Positions 35,632 to 45,054 of a stretch of DNA of 64,000 nucleotides are shown piece by piece; the stretch's first letter is position 1; the number at the start of each line of letters is the position of its first letter. The notes below the pieces were generated by a model. The model was not told the origin of the DNA and made no database searches. It was given only the letters and a program-made list of their open reading frames with translations. The position numbers and the translations under genes were made by a program. The stretch covers positions 1 to 64,000 of the forward strand of contig NZ_JABFRA010000077.1 of NCBI RefSeq assembly GCF_013141425.1, given 5' to 3'. This stretch comes from Methylotenera sp. Lineage in GTDB: Bacteria; Pseudomonadota; Gammaproteobacteria; Burkholderiales; Methylophilaceae.

Positions 35632-36636
35632 CTACTCTTGGCCCAAAAGAGCGACGCCTTTATCAACAGCTTCTAAACGCGCTTTATCTAGCTTACCTTT
35701 CAGTGGCTGCGCCGCTTGAATAAATTCATCCGCAGATTGATTTTGACTGTGGCGCAAACTTGGTGGTAATAAGTGCGTCATGTAAAGTTCATCCGCCAAA
35801 TTACCGCTACGCTGATAATTGCCGAGTAAAATCAGCCCAGAGCCAACAATGGCAAGCGTAGTGCATATGATCAAGAAACGTTTGAAATGCTGGTCGCTAA
35901 TAATCGTCAGGTGGCAAAATACCATCATCGCGGCAATCGCCATCATGGCATGATTACCGTAGGCTGCAATAAACTCCAGCGAGAATGCATAGGCGATGAC
36001 CATGCTAAAAACCGACCATAAATCCATCACAATTAAGGCGCTCGACACCACAAACAAATGCTGGCTGAAACGTGTTTGACCACTCACAACGCGATTTGCA
36101 AACGCCCAGCAACCGCTCCACAGCATGGCCAACCCAAAGACCAATGCAAGTACTAATAGGTAATTCACCAGAGAGAATTTATCCGTACTTTCTAGCCAAA
36201 CCGACAGTAAACTGGAGAGTGCCAGCATCAGCAACCCCGCCAGTGCGGGTAACAGGCCGTCCTGCTGAAATAATTTATTTTTTGCAACTTCCTCTTGTCC
36301 ATTAAACGCAGCACTGCGGACACGAATTTGCGTATGACCTAACTTCACCACACGCTGCCCATCTACCTCGAGTGTTGCAATACGTTTACCTTGATACAGC
36401 AAACCTTGCTGGCTACCCGATTCACGAATGCGTAGCACACCTGCATCAGTAGCTTCTACTATCGCATGATAATTTGCAGCGTTCGTGTCATCCAAAATCA
36501 AATCATTGGCATAGCCACGGCCGATGCTAACGGGTAACTGCTCAAAACGATGCCGCGTTTTTACTTCACCATGACGTCCGAGAATTTCAATAAAATAAGG
36601 TGCTTTTGCTTGTAGTGAAGCTTGATATTGACTCAT
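35632..36636 (-). CDS. FHA-domain membrane protein
   Basis: A 334-residue protein with a cytosolic N-terminal forkhead-associated domain (about 15-110) and five hydrophobic helices (about 127-285). The FHA core reads LPVSIGRGYANDLILDD, with the phosphate-contacting Arg kept, but the usual S-R-x-H is ANYH, so phosphothreonine binding may be weakened. Its ATG overlaps the stop of the upstream protease gene (ATGA at 36633-36636), so the two are made together. No Ser/Thr kinase or phosphatase is nearby. It may report a cytosolic signal to the periplasmic protease, or the reverse; this is inference. Confidence 0.83.
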   Translation of the reverse strand: MSQYQASLQAKAPYFIEILGRHGEVKTRHRFEQLPVSIGRGYANDLILDDTNAANYHAIVEATDAGVLRIRESGSQQGLLYQGKRIATLEVDGQRVVKLGHTQIRVRSAAFNGQEEVAKNKLFQQDGLLPALAGLLMLALSSLLSVWLESTDKFSLVNYLLVLALVFGLAMLWSGCWAFANRVVSGQTRFSQHLFVVSSALIVMDLWSVFSMVIAYAFSLEFIAAYGNHAMMAIAAMMVFCHLTIISDQHFKRFLIICTTLAIVGSGLILLGNYQRSGNLADELYMTHLLPPSLRHSQNQSADEFIQAAQPLKGKLDKARLEAVDKGVALLGQE

Positions 36637-38033
36637 GGCTTCACCGCCTTGCTCAACGCAACAGAATTAGGATGACGAGCGATGCTATTTAAAAAAGTGC
36701 GACTAATGCGTAAACCGTTTTCGTAGCTGACCCCATTCGCATCTAAGCGGCTTTGCAGGTTACTCAAACTGGCATCGGTGGTGGCGGTAAGCAATGCAAA
36801 ATCATATAAGCCTTCAAACTCTCGATAAGCACGCACGCACAGCACCGCCCTTAATGGCAAGCTGGCATTTTCTACAAACTGCTCCTGACACATCGGACCC
36901 GTTCGACTCTTGTCTTTATTATTTCCAAAAGACTCATTTTTAAACGACTGACTAACCAAAGCTGAGAAACGTAAACTACTTAATTTTTCAGTACTTAGAT
37001 ACTCATGCCGAATGGCAATATGCCCAACCTGCAATTGGTCCGAAACATAAATCGCGGATTGCATCGCACAATCCACCGCGTTAAAGTCATAGCTGCTATC
37101 TTTGTTATCATTTGAACGACCCCAGCAACGCATTTGATCGGATTCGCGTACTGGCACCTGATAATTGCCTAAACTTTTTAAAGTGAGTGGTTCAGCTAAC
37201 ACATTGGCAATTAAGGCATTTTGGTGTGCAAGCAACTGTTGTCCGACTGTTTTTTTAAAATCTAAATGCGTTGCGGTAGCCGCTGTTTTTAGTAAATCGC
37301 GTACATATTCTACTGGCACTAAAAAACTCACCAATTCACCATCCAAGCGTTTTGAAACATTCACGCCTGCCACACGCCCGTCTTCTGTGATATTCGGCCC
37401 ACCGCTCATGCCCGCGTTAATTGCGCCAGTAAACATTAACTGACCGTAAAAACCACGTTTAATCAGTCCGTTATAAGAACCTTCCGAAATCGCAAAACCT
37501 AAATCAAGCGGATTACCCAGCGAATATAAATATTGGCCTTGTGTTAACTTAGGCAGCACATCAGGCACTTGAAAGTAACCTGTACCTTGCCTGCTGACGC
37601 TCACCACCGCTAAATCATGCAGCGCATCTACCGCCACCAGTTTCACACTGCCGCTCACGCCATGCGTATCAACAAATTCGCCTACATAACTTTCTGGATT
37701 TATAACGATTTGCGAAACGACGTGGTAATTTGTCACTACCAAATTGCTGGTGCCAATTAAAAATCCCGAACCCACGGATGACTGCGTGCGTCCATTTTTA
37801 AGCAACACACGAATTTGCAGCAAATCGTCACGCGCTGCTGTGTATAGCGTTTGCGCACGTGAAGAAGGTGGAGGTAACTGCACTTGTAGTGCGGCTTCAG
37901 CAGCAAAAGCCTCTGGTTGAAATATACTTAAACTTAGCCCTAAGAGCGTCATGGCTAAACTTGTTAAATAGCGGCGACCTTTCAAATAGGTGTGACTTTT
38001 TAAGCAACTGTATTTCATGCGGCAAAATTTCAT
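36633..38033 (-). CDS. Secreted trypsin-like serine protease
   Basis: A 466-residue periplasmic S1-type protease. The signal peptide ends near residue 45 (AFAA/E). The catalytic triad is readable: H104 in TNYHVV, D140 in LHDLAVV and S210 in GMSGGP. The protease domain (about 60-240) has DegP-like order but no PDZ domain; the C-terminal 220 residues are unassigned and contain several Cys. AGGA lies five bases before the ATG. It is translationally coupled to the FHA membrane protein and lies divergent to msrA. Confidence 0.86.
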   Translation of the reverse strand: MKFCRMKYSCLKSHTYLKGRRYLTSLAMTLLGLSLSIFQPEAFAAEAALQVQLPPPSSRAQTLYTAARDDLLQIRVLLKNGRTQSSVGSGFLIGTSNLVVTNYHVVSQIVINPESYVGEFVDTHGVSGSVKLVAVDALHDLAVVSVSRQGTGYFQVPDVLPKLTQGQYLYSLGNPLDLGFAISEGSYNGLIKRGFYGQLMFTGAINAGMSGGPNITEDGRVAGVNVSKRLDGELVSFLVPVEYVRDLLKTAATATHLDFKKTVGQQLLAHQNALIANVLAEPLTLKSLGNYQVPVRESDQMRCWGRSNDNKDSSYDFNAVDCAMQSAIYVSDQLQVGHIAIRHEYLSTEKLSSLRFSALVSQSFKNESFGNNKDKSRTGPMCQEQFVENASLPLRAVLCVRAYREFEGLYDFALLTATTDASLSNLQSRLDANGVSYENGLRISRTFLNSIARHPNSVALSKAVKP

Positions 38034-38146
38034 GCAAATCCTACATTAGTTTCAATATTATCAATTATCTATTATCCAATAAAAATCTTATTTTCTACAT
38101 AAAACATCTGATGTCATGTAATGTCTCAGCATCTAAGTCGACTAAG

Positions 38147-38169
38147 GTCTAGTCTAGTAACGACTAGAC
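38147..38169. promoter_or_regulatory. Perfect dyad upstream of msrA
   Basis: GTCTAGTC and GACTAGAC form perfect eight-base arms with a seven-base centre, 34 bases before the msrA ATG and 114 before the divergent protease gene. It could be an operator or a leader hairpin. Confidence 0.45.
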
Positions 38170-38202
38170 GTAATTCATCTTTTTCAACTGCGAGGTTTCA
38201 AA

Positions 38203-38739
38203 ATGAGTAAAGAACAAACTGCCATTTTCGCCGGTGGCTGCTTTTGGTGTACAGAACCGGTATTTAGCCAATTACGAGGTGTTAACGAGGTTGTGTCAGG
38301 CTACATCGGCGGGCAAACGATTAACCCAACTTACAAAACCATTTGCAATGGCGATACTGGCCATGCTGAAGCCATTAAAATCACGTTTGATGCGAATCAA
38401 GTAAGCTTTGAGACTTTGCTTGAGGTTTTTCTAGTTTCACACGACCCAACCACGCCCAATCGCCAAGGCAATGATGTTGGAACGCAATATCGCTCTGCAG
38501 TATTTTGTCAAAATCAGGCACAACAGAATGCAGTTCAAAAAATGATTGCCGAGTTCAACGAAGCCAAGGTATTTGACTCCCTCATCGTGACGCAAATCAA
38601 CGGTGCAGAAACTTTTTACCCTGCAGAAGATTACCATCAATACTATTTTGACAAAAATCCAGCAAACCCCTATTGCTTGGCAGTTGCCGCACCTAAGGCG
38701 GCCAAGATTCGTGCAAAATATGCGCAGCTGATTAAATAA
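38203..38739 (+). CDS. msrA: Peptide-methionine (S)-S-oxide reductase MsrA
   Basis: Cytosolic repair enzyme that reduces methionine-S-sulfoxide using thioredoxin; 178 residues. The active-site GGCFWC has catalytic C13. GYIGGQ, GHAEA, DVGTQYRSAVF and YHQYYF are standard family blocks, and a resolving Cys candidate lies in NPYCLAV. MsrB is not fused. GAGG precedes the ATG by seven bases. Confidence 0.96.
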   Translation: MSKEQTAIFAGGCFWCTEPVFSQLRGVNEVVSGYIGGQTINPTYKTICNGDTGHAEAIKITFDANQVSFETLLEVFLVSHDPTTPNRQGNDVGTQYRSAVFCQNQAQQNAVQKMIAEFNEAKVFDSLIVTQINGAETFYPAEDYHQYYFDKNPANPYCLAVAAPKAAKIRAKYAQLIK

Positions 38740-38801
38740 GAACAAATAAATTCATCAATATCATCCTGCAAAAGTGGCAATGGCATTGACTTTAAAGTTT
38801 A

Positions 38802-39887
38802 TTAGGTCTTACTACTCAACCACTGTCGTCGCCAAAAAATTAGAATCATCAGCAAGGCTATTCCCGCCATAATGGATAACGCCCACCAAAATCCATTACG
38901 GTCGCTTATCCACGGCATCCAGTGAAAATTCATGCCAAAAATGCCGGCAATTAAGGTGGCAGGCATAAACAGCATGGCAACCACGGTTAAAGCGCGCACT
39001 TCTAAATTCACCCGCTGACTGACACTAGCCATGTAAATATCCATCATACCACTTAAGGTATCGCGTATTGATTCAAGCGATTCAATAAAATTCACTGTGT
39101 GGTCGTAAACATCGCGCAAATAGGGCATCGTCGCAGGCTTAAAAAAGCCCTTTTCATTTCGCGTCAGGCTGTTAATTACCTCACGCAATGGCCATACAGC
39201 CCGACGTAGCTCAATGCTGGCATGTTTTAGCTGATGAATACTGTGCAGTTCTGCGTTGCTTGGGTTATTCAAAAGCGCTTCTTCTAAGCTTTCACTAGCT
39301 TCACCCACTTCTTCCAACACACTAAAGTAGCGATCCACGACACTGTCGAGTAAGGCATAAGCCAAATAATCGACACCAAGCTCGCGAATTGGTGCTCGAG
39401 TGGCGCGTAGACGCTCCCGTATCGGCTCAAATGCCCCTGTCGAACGCTCTTGAAAGGTCAATAAAAAGTTGCGACCTAGTACCAAACTAATTTGCTCAGA
39501 ACTGGTTGACATACTTTCTGCATGATAATAAAACAGCCGCGTTTCTAAAAAAACATACTCGTCAAACTCATCCAATTTCGGGCGCTGTTCGGTATTAAGA
39601 ATGTCTTCTAGCACTAAAGGATGTAAATTGAATAAATCGCCGATCTGTTTAACCAATTTAACATCATGCACTCCATGCACATTTAGCCAGATTTTTTTAT
39701 TTGGGTCAGGTTTAAAGTTAGCCAACTCTTTCACAGGCAATTCACATTCAACCAGGCCACTCGCATCGTAACTAATTTTGCTGACTCTAGGCGCGTCTAG
39801 CTGTTTGGATTCCGCATCACCAACATAGACTAACGAGCCCGGTGGCAAACCGATTTTCTTACTATGATGTCGTTTGTTTTTTCGCAT
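38802..39887 (-). CDS. corA: Magnesium/cobalt transporter CorA
   Basis: Pentameric inner-membrane divalent cation channel, 361 residues. A long cytosolic alpha/beta domain (about 1-295) is followed by two C-terminal helices. The signature GMN selectivity motif lies at the end of the first helix (IFGMNFHWMP). The Mg-sensing domain shows LVLEDILNTEQRPKLDEF. It begins only 14 bases after the second permease gene of the MacA-type exporter and is probably transcribed with it, which is an unusual pairing. Confidence 0.95.
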   Translation of the reverse strand: MRKNKRHHSKKIGLPPGSLVYVGDAESKQLDAPRVSKISYDASGLVECELPVKELANFKPDPNKKIWLNVHGVHDVKLVKQIGDLFNLHPLVLEDILNTEQRPKLDEFDEYVFLETRLFYYHAESMSTSSEQISLVLGRNFLLTFQERSTGAFEPIRERLRATRAPIRELGVDYLAYALLDSVVDRYFSVLEEVGEASESLEEALLNNPSNAELHSIHQLKHASIELRRAVWPLREVINSLTRNEKGFFKPATMPYLRDVYDHTVNFIESLESIRDTLSGMMDIYMASVSQRVNLEVRALTVVAMLFMPATLIAGIFGMNFHWMPWISDRNGFWWALSIMAGIALLMILIFWRRQWLSSKT

Positions 39888-39901
39888 AGCGCTATATTAG
39901 C

Positions 39902-41104
39902 TTATTCTGCACGTAACGCGTCAATTGGGTCTAACCGTGAAGCGCTGATGGCGGGTAAAACTCCTGCAAGTAGGCCTATCACGCCTGAAACCACGACGGC
40001 GATCAGCGCAAAACTCCAAGGTGTATGCACGGGAAAATTTGGCATTAATAGATGCAAGAACTGCGCTAAACCAATACCCAACAACAAACCTAAAACTCCA
40101 CCCAGAACCGCCAAAATTACCGACTCACTCAAAAACAAGCCTAAAATAGTGCGTTGACGTGCGCCCAGTGCAACTAACAAGCCGATTTCATTGGTGCGTT
40201 CAGTGACTGAAATCGTCATAATCGTCACAATACCCACGCTACCCACCAACAATGAAATCCCGCCCAAGGCCCCCACTGCCATGGTCAAAATATTCAGAAT
40301 GTTCGACAAGGTCTTCAGCATGTCTTCTTGAGTGGTAATGGTAAAATCTTCGTGGCCATGACGCAAAGCTAGTCGTTGCTTAACAGCACTCGCGACTGTA
40401 GCGGACGAGGTGCCTTCGGTATACAGCACTTGAATCTCCATCAAGCCTTCACGGTTATAAAGCTCCAAAGCTCGTGCGGCAGGAATATACGCCGTATCAT
40501 CTAAATCAATCCCCAGAAACTGGCCTTTGGGTGCTAAAACGCCAATCACCCGAAAGTGCAAACCGCCAATGCGTACCCGCGCACCAAGTGGGTTTTCTGT
40601 GCCAAAGAGCTCTTTACGCAGCTTGCTGCCCAGCACCACAAATGCACGCGAATCGCCTGCGCCTTCCCGTGGTAAGAAACTACCAATTTGTACCTTGGCA
40701 CTAAATACACGAACAAAATCTGCGTCTACACCGTAAATCGTTGTGCGACGTAAACGCCCGTTATTTTCAACTTCTGAATTTCCCCACACGGTAGGCGTAG
40801 AGCCTGTAACGTGCGGCAATTGCTTTAGCGACTCAGCATCTTCCATTGTCAATAAACGTGCAGTGGTTGGAATGCCCGTTGGTGGTTGGCCACCCGTTTT
40901 GACCTTGCCTGGTGAAACACCGATAACGTTGGTGCCAAACTGGGTGAATTCTTTTAATACAAACTGGTGTACGCCCTCACCAATCGAGGTAAGCAAAATC
41001 ACGGCAGCAATACCAACAGCAATGCCTAGCAAGGTTAAAAAGCTGCGCAAACGATGTGAAATAATCGCTTGAAGGGCAAATCGGCCAGCGTCTGCAATCA
41101 ACAT
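39902..41104 (-). CDS. ABC transporter permease (MacB/FtsX type), copy 2
   Basis: A 400-residue MacB-like permease: first helix (about 20-42), a periplasmic MacB_PCD domain (about 50-235) and three C-terminal helices with the FtsX core TNEIGLLVALGARQRTILGLFL. It ends ASRLDPIDALRAE, typical of the family. It lies two bases after a paralogous permease, so the pair probably forms a heterodimer. The split of ATPase and permease differs from classical MacB, where they are fused. Confidence 0.92.
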   Translation of the reverse strand: MLIADAGRFALQAIISHRLRSFLTLLGIAVGIAAVILLTSIGEGVHQFVLKEFTQFGTNVIGVSPGKVKTGGQPPTGIPTTARLLTMEDAESLKQLPHVTGSTPTVWGNSEVENNGRLRRTTIYGVDADFVRVFSAKVQIGSFLPREGAGDSRAFVVLGSKLRKELFGTENPLGARVRIGGLHFRVIGVLAPKGQFLGIDLDDTAYIPAARALELYNREGLMEIQVLYTEGTSSATVASAVKQRLALRHGHEDFTITTQEDMLKTLSNILNILTMAVGALGGISLLVGSVGIVTIMTISVTERTNEIGLLVALGARQRTILGLFLSESVILAVLGGVLGLLLGIGLAQFLHLLMPNFPVHTPWSFALIAVVVSGVIGLLAGVLPAISASRLDPIDALRAE

Positions 41105-41106
41105 TA

Positions 41107-42315
41107 TTATCGCTTTGATAAGGCCTGAATCGGGTCAAGTTGCGCTGCACGGCGGGCGGGCATTACGCCAAACACCAAGCCAGAAATAAGCGCAGTCGCC
41201 AAACCAGCCAATACCGCCCACAGCGGCGGATACGCGGGAAAAGTGGGGTACAATTGCCGCAATACCGCCGCTCCTAAATAGCCCAATCCAACCCCCACCA
41301 TGGCGCCCGACAAGGACAACAAAACCGCTTCCACCATAAATAACTGACGCACCGCGGCTGAAGTTGCGCCCAATGCTTTCAGCAGGCCAATTTCCCCCGT
41401 CCGTTGTGTAACGGAAACGAGCATCACATTCATCACCAATATGCCTGCTACCGCTAGACTTATCCCTGCAATACCAGCAACACCAAGTGTTAATACATTC
41501 AAAATTTTATCGAAAGTTTCCAGTATCGCATCTTGAGTAATCACCGTCACGTCTTCTTCCCCGTCATGGCGCTGTGTAATGGTTTTGAGTACACGCGTTT
41601 TCACTTCGCCTATTTGCTCGCGGCTACGAGCTTCTACCAAGATGCGAAACAGCGTATTACTGTTCAGCATCGCTTGCGCTGTAGCTACTGGCACAATAAC
41701 CAGTTCATCGGTCGTCATGCCCATGCCTTGCCCACCCTCCGCCAGCACACCCACCACTCGCAGTCGCCTATCGCCAATGCGCACGGTTTTACCCAGTGGG
41801 TTTTCATTGCCAAAAATCTCGTGTCGTATTACCGCCCCCAATACCACTTCGGCCGAGCCATGGCCGACCTCATCTTTAGGCAGAAAACGCCCGATACCTA
41901 GCTTGAGCTGGCGTACTTTAATAAAATCGTCGTTAGTGCCCAACAACATGGCTTCGCGCAGTTTGCCTGCTGCATTAATTTCCGTTGTCGCAACCAAAAT
42001 CGGCGCAATGCGTTTGACTTCTGGCAACCTGAGCAAGGCATTGGCATCTTCCACCGTTAAATCACGAGGCGTACTTGTAACTAAATTGGCAGGGTTAAAA
42101 CCACGCGTTTCAGAGCGGCCCGGCAACACAATCACTAAATTCGTGCCAATTGCTGAGAATTCATCCACCACGTAACGGCGCGCACCATCGCCCAAAGCGG
42201 TTAACATCACCACGGCCGCCACACCAATCGACATGGCGAATATCAGCAAGCCGGTGCGCAAAGGCGCAGCTGTTGCGGCGTCACCCGCGTAGCGAAAGGT
42301 ATCGGCAATTTTCAA
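41107..42315 (-). CDS. ABC transporter permease (MacB/FtsX type), copy 1
   Basis: A 402-residue paralogue of the next gene with the same layout: N-terminal helix, MacB_PCD periplasmic domain, and FtsX helices with TGEIGLLKALGATSAAVRQLF. It ends RAAQLDPIQALSKR. It follows the ATPase gene by 18 bases. The substrate is unknown; MacAB-type systems export macrolides, lipopeptides or toxins, and related systems handle lipoproteins. Confidence 0.92.
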   Translation of the reverse strand: MKIADTFRYAGDAATAAPLRTGLLIFAMSIGVAAVVMLTALGDGARRYVVDEFSAIGTNLVIVLPGRSETRGFNPANLVTSTPRDLTVEDANALLRLPEVKRIAPILVATTEINAAGKLREAMLLGTNDDFIKVRQLKLGIGRFLPKDEVGHGSAEVVLGAVIRHEIFGNENPLGKTVRIGDRRLRVVGVLAEGGQGMGMTTDELVIVPVATAQAMLNSNTLFRILVEARSREQIGEVKTRVLKTITQRHDGEEDVTVITQDAILETFDKILNVLTLGVAGIAGISLAVAGILVMNVMLVSVTQRTGEIGLLKALGATSAAVRQLFMVEAVLLSLSGAMVGVGLGYLGAAVLRQLYPTFPAYPPLWAVLAGLATALISGLVFGVMPARRAAQLDPIQALSKR

Positions 42316-42333
42316 AGATTCGCACCTCTAAAG

Positions 42334-43065
42334 TCACTTCGCGCTGACAATATCACTCACCACTCCGCCATCTTCCATGCGAATCTGCCGACGCGCCCGT
42401 GCGCCAAGCGCTTGGTCATGTGTGACCACAATCAGCGTCATGCCTTGCGCGTTCAGCTTTTCCAGAAGCTTAACGACTTCTTCGCCAGTACTTCGGTCTA
42501 AGTTGCCGGTGGGTTCATCTGCCAGCAAAACCGCAGGGCGCAGAATTGTGGCGCGTGCAATCGCCACACGCTGACGTTGCCCGCCAGAAAGCTCGTTGGG
42601 GCGATGATGAGCACGATCGGTTAAACCATACTCTTGAAGCGCCTGTGAGACACGTTTAGCGCGGTCCGCTTTTGGGAAACCTGATAACACTAAGGGCAAC
42701 TCGATATTCGCGGCCGCGGTTAAGCGCGGCACTAAATGAAAACTCTGAAAAATAAAGCCAATGCGTTCACTTCGCACGGCGGCCAGTTCATCGGCATCCA
42801 GCGTCGTCACGTCGCGACCTTCTAGTTTATAGGAACCTTCATCGGGGCGATCTAACAAGCCAAGCAGATTCAACAAAGTCGACTTGCCTGAACCCGACGG
42901 GCCCATCACTGCAATATATTCGCCAGAAGTGATAGTCAAATTCACATCACGCAAAGCATGCACTTGGCTGTCACCTAAATAGAACGTGCGATTGATTCCG
43001 CCCAAAGAAATTAAGGATGAAGTCAAAGGTGAAATATCTGGTGAAATCAGGCGTTCATCCGACAT
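42334..43065 (-). CDS. ABC transporter ATP-binding protein (MacB/LolD-like)
   Basis: A 243-residue ATPase of the type 3 exporter/mechanotransmission class. Walker A is GPSGSGKSTLLN, signature LSGGQRQRVAIARA, Walker B VLLADEPTGNLD, with an H-loop in VVTHD. It is a stand-alone subunit, unlike MacB. It lies six bases after the adaptor gene and should drive the two downstream permeases. Confidence 0.95.
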   Translation of the reverse strand: MSDERLISPDISPLTSSLISLGGINRTFYLGDSQVHALRDVNLTITSGEYIAVMGPSGSGKSTLLNLLGLLDRPDEGSYKLEGRDVTTLDADELAAVRSERIGFIFQSFHLVPRLTAAANIELPLVLSGFPKADRAKRVSQALQEYGLTDRAHHRPNELSGGQRQRVAIARATILRPAVLLADEPTGNLDRSTGEEVVKLLEKLNAQGMTLIVVTHDQALGARARRQIRMEDGGVVSDIVSAK

Positions 43066-43071
43066 ATGCGA

Positions 43072-44247
43072 TTATTTCGCCTTGATTTTATTGGTGTTAT
43101 CACCCACATTTTCAGGTGTCACTTTTATTCCCGCTGTAACACCTTCACGTTCCAGCGAAGTCACAATACGGTCACCTACTTTTAGCCCTTCCAGCACCTC
43201 GGTATATTCCCAATTGGTAATGCCAGTTTTAATAGTACGCTCTTCAATTACTTGGGTTGTTGGCTGATAAATAAGCACCTTACTACCTTCCAGCAAGGTG
43301 GTTGTGGGTACCCGCAAAGCGTTATCGTGGCTCTCCAGCACAATTTCCACATCTGCGCTGTAACCTACCAGTAGCTTTTTGCCATCTTCAGCGTTGTCTA
43401 ATGAAACTTCCACATCCACGGTACGCGCCTGTTTTTCAACTGCTACCACATAAGGCGCAACGCGCTTCACATGGCCTTTTAAAGGTTGATTCGGCAGCGC
43501 ATCCAAAGAAACACGCGCAACTTGCCCAATATGAATCTTGGGGGCATCCACTTCATCCATCGGCGCCTCAATGTACAAACAAGAATCATCAATCAAATCG
43601 ATGGCGGGCGGCGTGGCCACCCCGGGAGGAGATGGCGTGGTGTATTCACCCAACTCACCCACAATATCGGCCACAATACCGTCAAACGGCGCAACTAATA
43701 CTGTGCGATTTTGCTCCACTTGCGTCACTTTCACACGGGCTTGCGCCTGATTCACGTCTGCACGTGCGGCCTCGCACGCGGCACGACGCGACTGCGCCTC
43801 ATAGCGCGATTTTTCTTCACCACTTTTAGAGATAAAGCCCTTCGCACGCAAATCGGCCATGCGCCCTGCTTCACGTTCGGCGTTTTCAGCCATCGCACAG
43901 GCTTCGGCAATGCGCTTTTGACTGCTAGTCACCTGCGTTTGCGCAAGGCTACTTTGCGCCTGCTGGTCGTCGTTCCAAAGTCGCAATAAAACTTGGCCTT
44001 TTTTAACGTGGTCGCCTTTTTTAACGCCAAGGTAAGCAATACGGCCGCCGCTTATGGGCGAGAGTCGCGTACGCAAACAAGCTTCCACACTACCTGCACG
44101 CGTGTTGGCCACGCTGGCTTCTACCCTGCCATGCCCGACTTCAACTAAGGCAACGGTAATTGGCTTGGGCCGACTAAACCACCAGAATGCGCTCCCCGCG
44201 CCAACAATGAGAATAAAAATGATAATAATGCGTCGCATAGAATTCAA
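43072..44247 (-). CDS. Periplasmic adaptor (MacA/HlyD family)
   Basis: A 391-residue membrane-fusion protein. One N-terminal helix (about 7-25) anchors it. A barrel-sandwich/lipoyl half (GGRIAYLGVKKGDHVKKGQVLLRL) leads into an alpha-helical hairpin (about 95-180), then the second lipoyl half (VAPFDGIVADIVGELGEY) and beta-barrel. It connects the ABC pump to an outer-membrane channel of the TolC type, which is not encoded here. It is the first gene of the five-gene minus-strand set ending in corA. Confidence 0.92.
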   Translation of the reverse strand: MNSMRRIIIIFILIVGAGSAFWWFSRPKPITVALVEVGHGRVEASVANTRAGSVEACLRTRLSPISGGRIAYLGVKKGDHVKKGQVLLRLWNDDQQAQSSLAQTQVTSSQKRIAEACAMAENAEREAGRMADLRAKGFISKSGEEKSRYEAQSRRAACEAARADVNQAQARVKVTQVEQNRTVLVAPFDGIVADIVGELGEYTTPSPPGVATPPAIDLIDDSCLYIEAPMDEVDAPKIHIGQVARVSLDALPNQPLKGHVKRVAPYVVAVEKQARTVDVEVSLDNAEDGKKLLVGYSADVEIVLESHDNALRVPTTTLLEGSKVLIYQPTTQVIEERTIKTGITNWEYTEVLEGLKVGDRIVTSLEREGVTAGIKVTPENVGDNTNKIKAK

Positions 44248-44386
44248 TTAAATGTGAATGGAATCAGCGTACCACTTTATGCAAGCGAATGGATTGATAT
44301 AAATCGATATCGGCTTAGTTTTTTGTATATTTGTTAATTTGTAAGTATCGACTTGCAAATCGACAATATTCCCGCGTTTGCATCAA

Positions 44387-44956
44387 CTAGATAGTTGATT
44401 TTATTGCTTCGCCTGTCGCGAAAAATGTGCCTCCAGCAACGTGGTGTATGTTACGCAGGTTATCAAAACCTTCAAAATGCCAACGGCCATCTGAAAACAC
44501 GCGTTCATCTGCTTGCGCCGCAACCACTTCGGCAATGAATAAATCGTAAGTCTTTTGATTCTGCGGCTCGGGGATAAGCTTACATTCCAACCACGCCACG
44601 CAACCTTTGAGCAAAGGCGCATCGATTTCAGTCGCTGAAAAAGTTTCTAAACCGTATTGCGCAAATTTATCAGTATCAGCCAAATCACGACCAGAAGTTG
44701 TACCCACTTTGCGCACAATATCCACCTGCGCCACACATGGCACGTTAATAGCAAACGTACCAGACGCTTCAATCAACTCGCGTGTATAAGCGCTTTTATC
44801 AATCACTACCGTGATTTTTGGAGGGTCAAAATCCAACGCACAAGCCCACGCCGCCGCCATGATATTTTGTTTACTATTGTGGCGGGCTGAAACCAGAATG
44901 GTTGGACCGTGGTTTAGGAGGCGGTAAGCTTGGTTAAGTTGAATAGATTTAATCAT
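44387..44956 (-). CDS. Flavin reductase family protein
   Basis: FMN-binding split-barrel oxidoreductase of 189 residues (flavin_reduct domain). Family blocks include LVSARHNSKQNIMAAAWACALDF at the N-terminus, TRELIEASGTFAINVP, and GCVAWLECKLI in the middle. It probably supplies reduced flavin to a monooxygenase or reduces a small substrate; no partner monooxygenase is adjacent. It is monocistronic, with a strong dyad (45039-45054) 83 bases upstream. Confidence 0.85.
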   Translation of the reverse strand: MIKSIQLNQAYRLLNHGPTILVSARHNSKQNIMAAAWACALDFDPPKITVVIDKSAYTRELIEASGTFAINVPCVAQVDIVRKVGTTSGRDLADTDKFAQYGLETFSATEIDAPLLKGCVAWLECKLIPEPQNQKTYDLFIAEVVAAQADERVFSDGRWHFEGFDNLRNIHHVAGGTFFATGEAIKSTI

Positions 44957-45038
44957 TTTATGGTGATTAACGTACTTTTAACAAAAATAAAAATTCATTT
45001 TAGACTATTTAGTTTTAATCAGTTTTAGAACAAGAAAT

Positions 45039-45054
45039 CTTGGGAACTCCCAAG
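45039..45054. promoter_or_regulatory. Perfect dyad upstream of flavin reductase gene
   Basis: CTTGGGA-AC-TCCCAAG, seven-base perfect arms with a two-base centre. The position suits an operator for the flavin reductase gene. Confidence 0.45.

Noticed and set aside
41579..42175. A 198-codon open frame antisense to the first permease gene
   Set aside because: Ser/Thr/Arg-rich translation typical of the mirror frame of a conserved gene; no RBS or family match.
43302..43829. A 175-codon open frame antisense to the MacA-type adaptor gene
   Set aside because: His/Pro/Gln-rich low-information translation, wholly inside a well-supported gene on the other strand.
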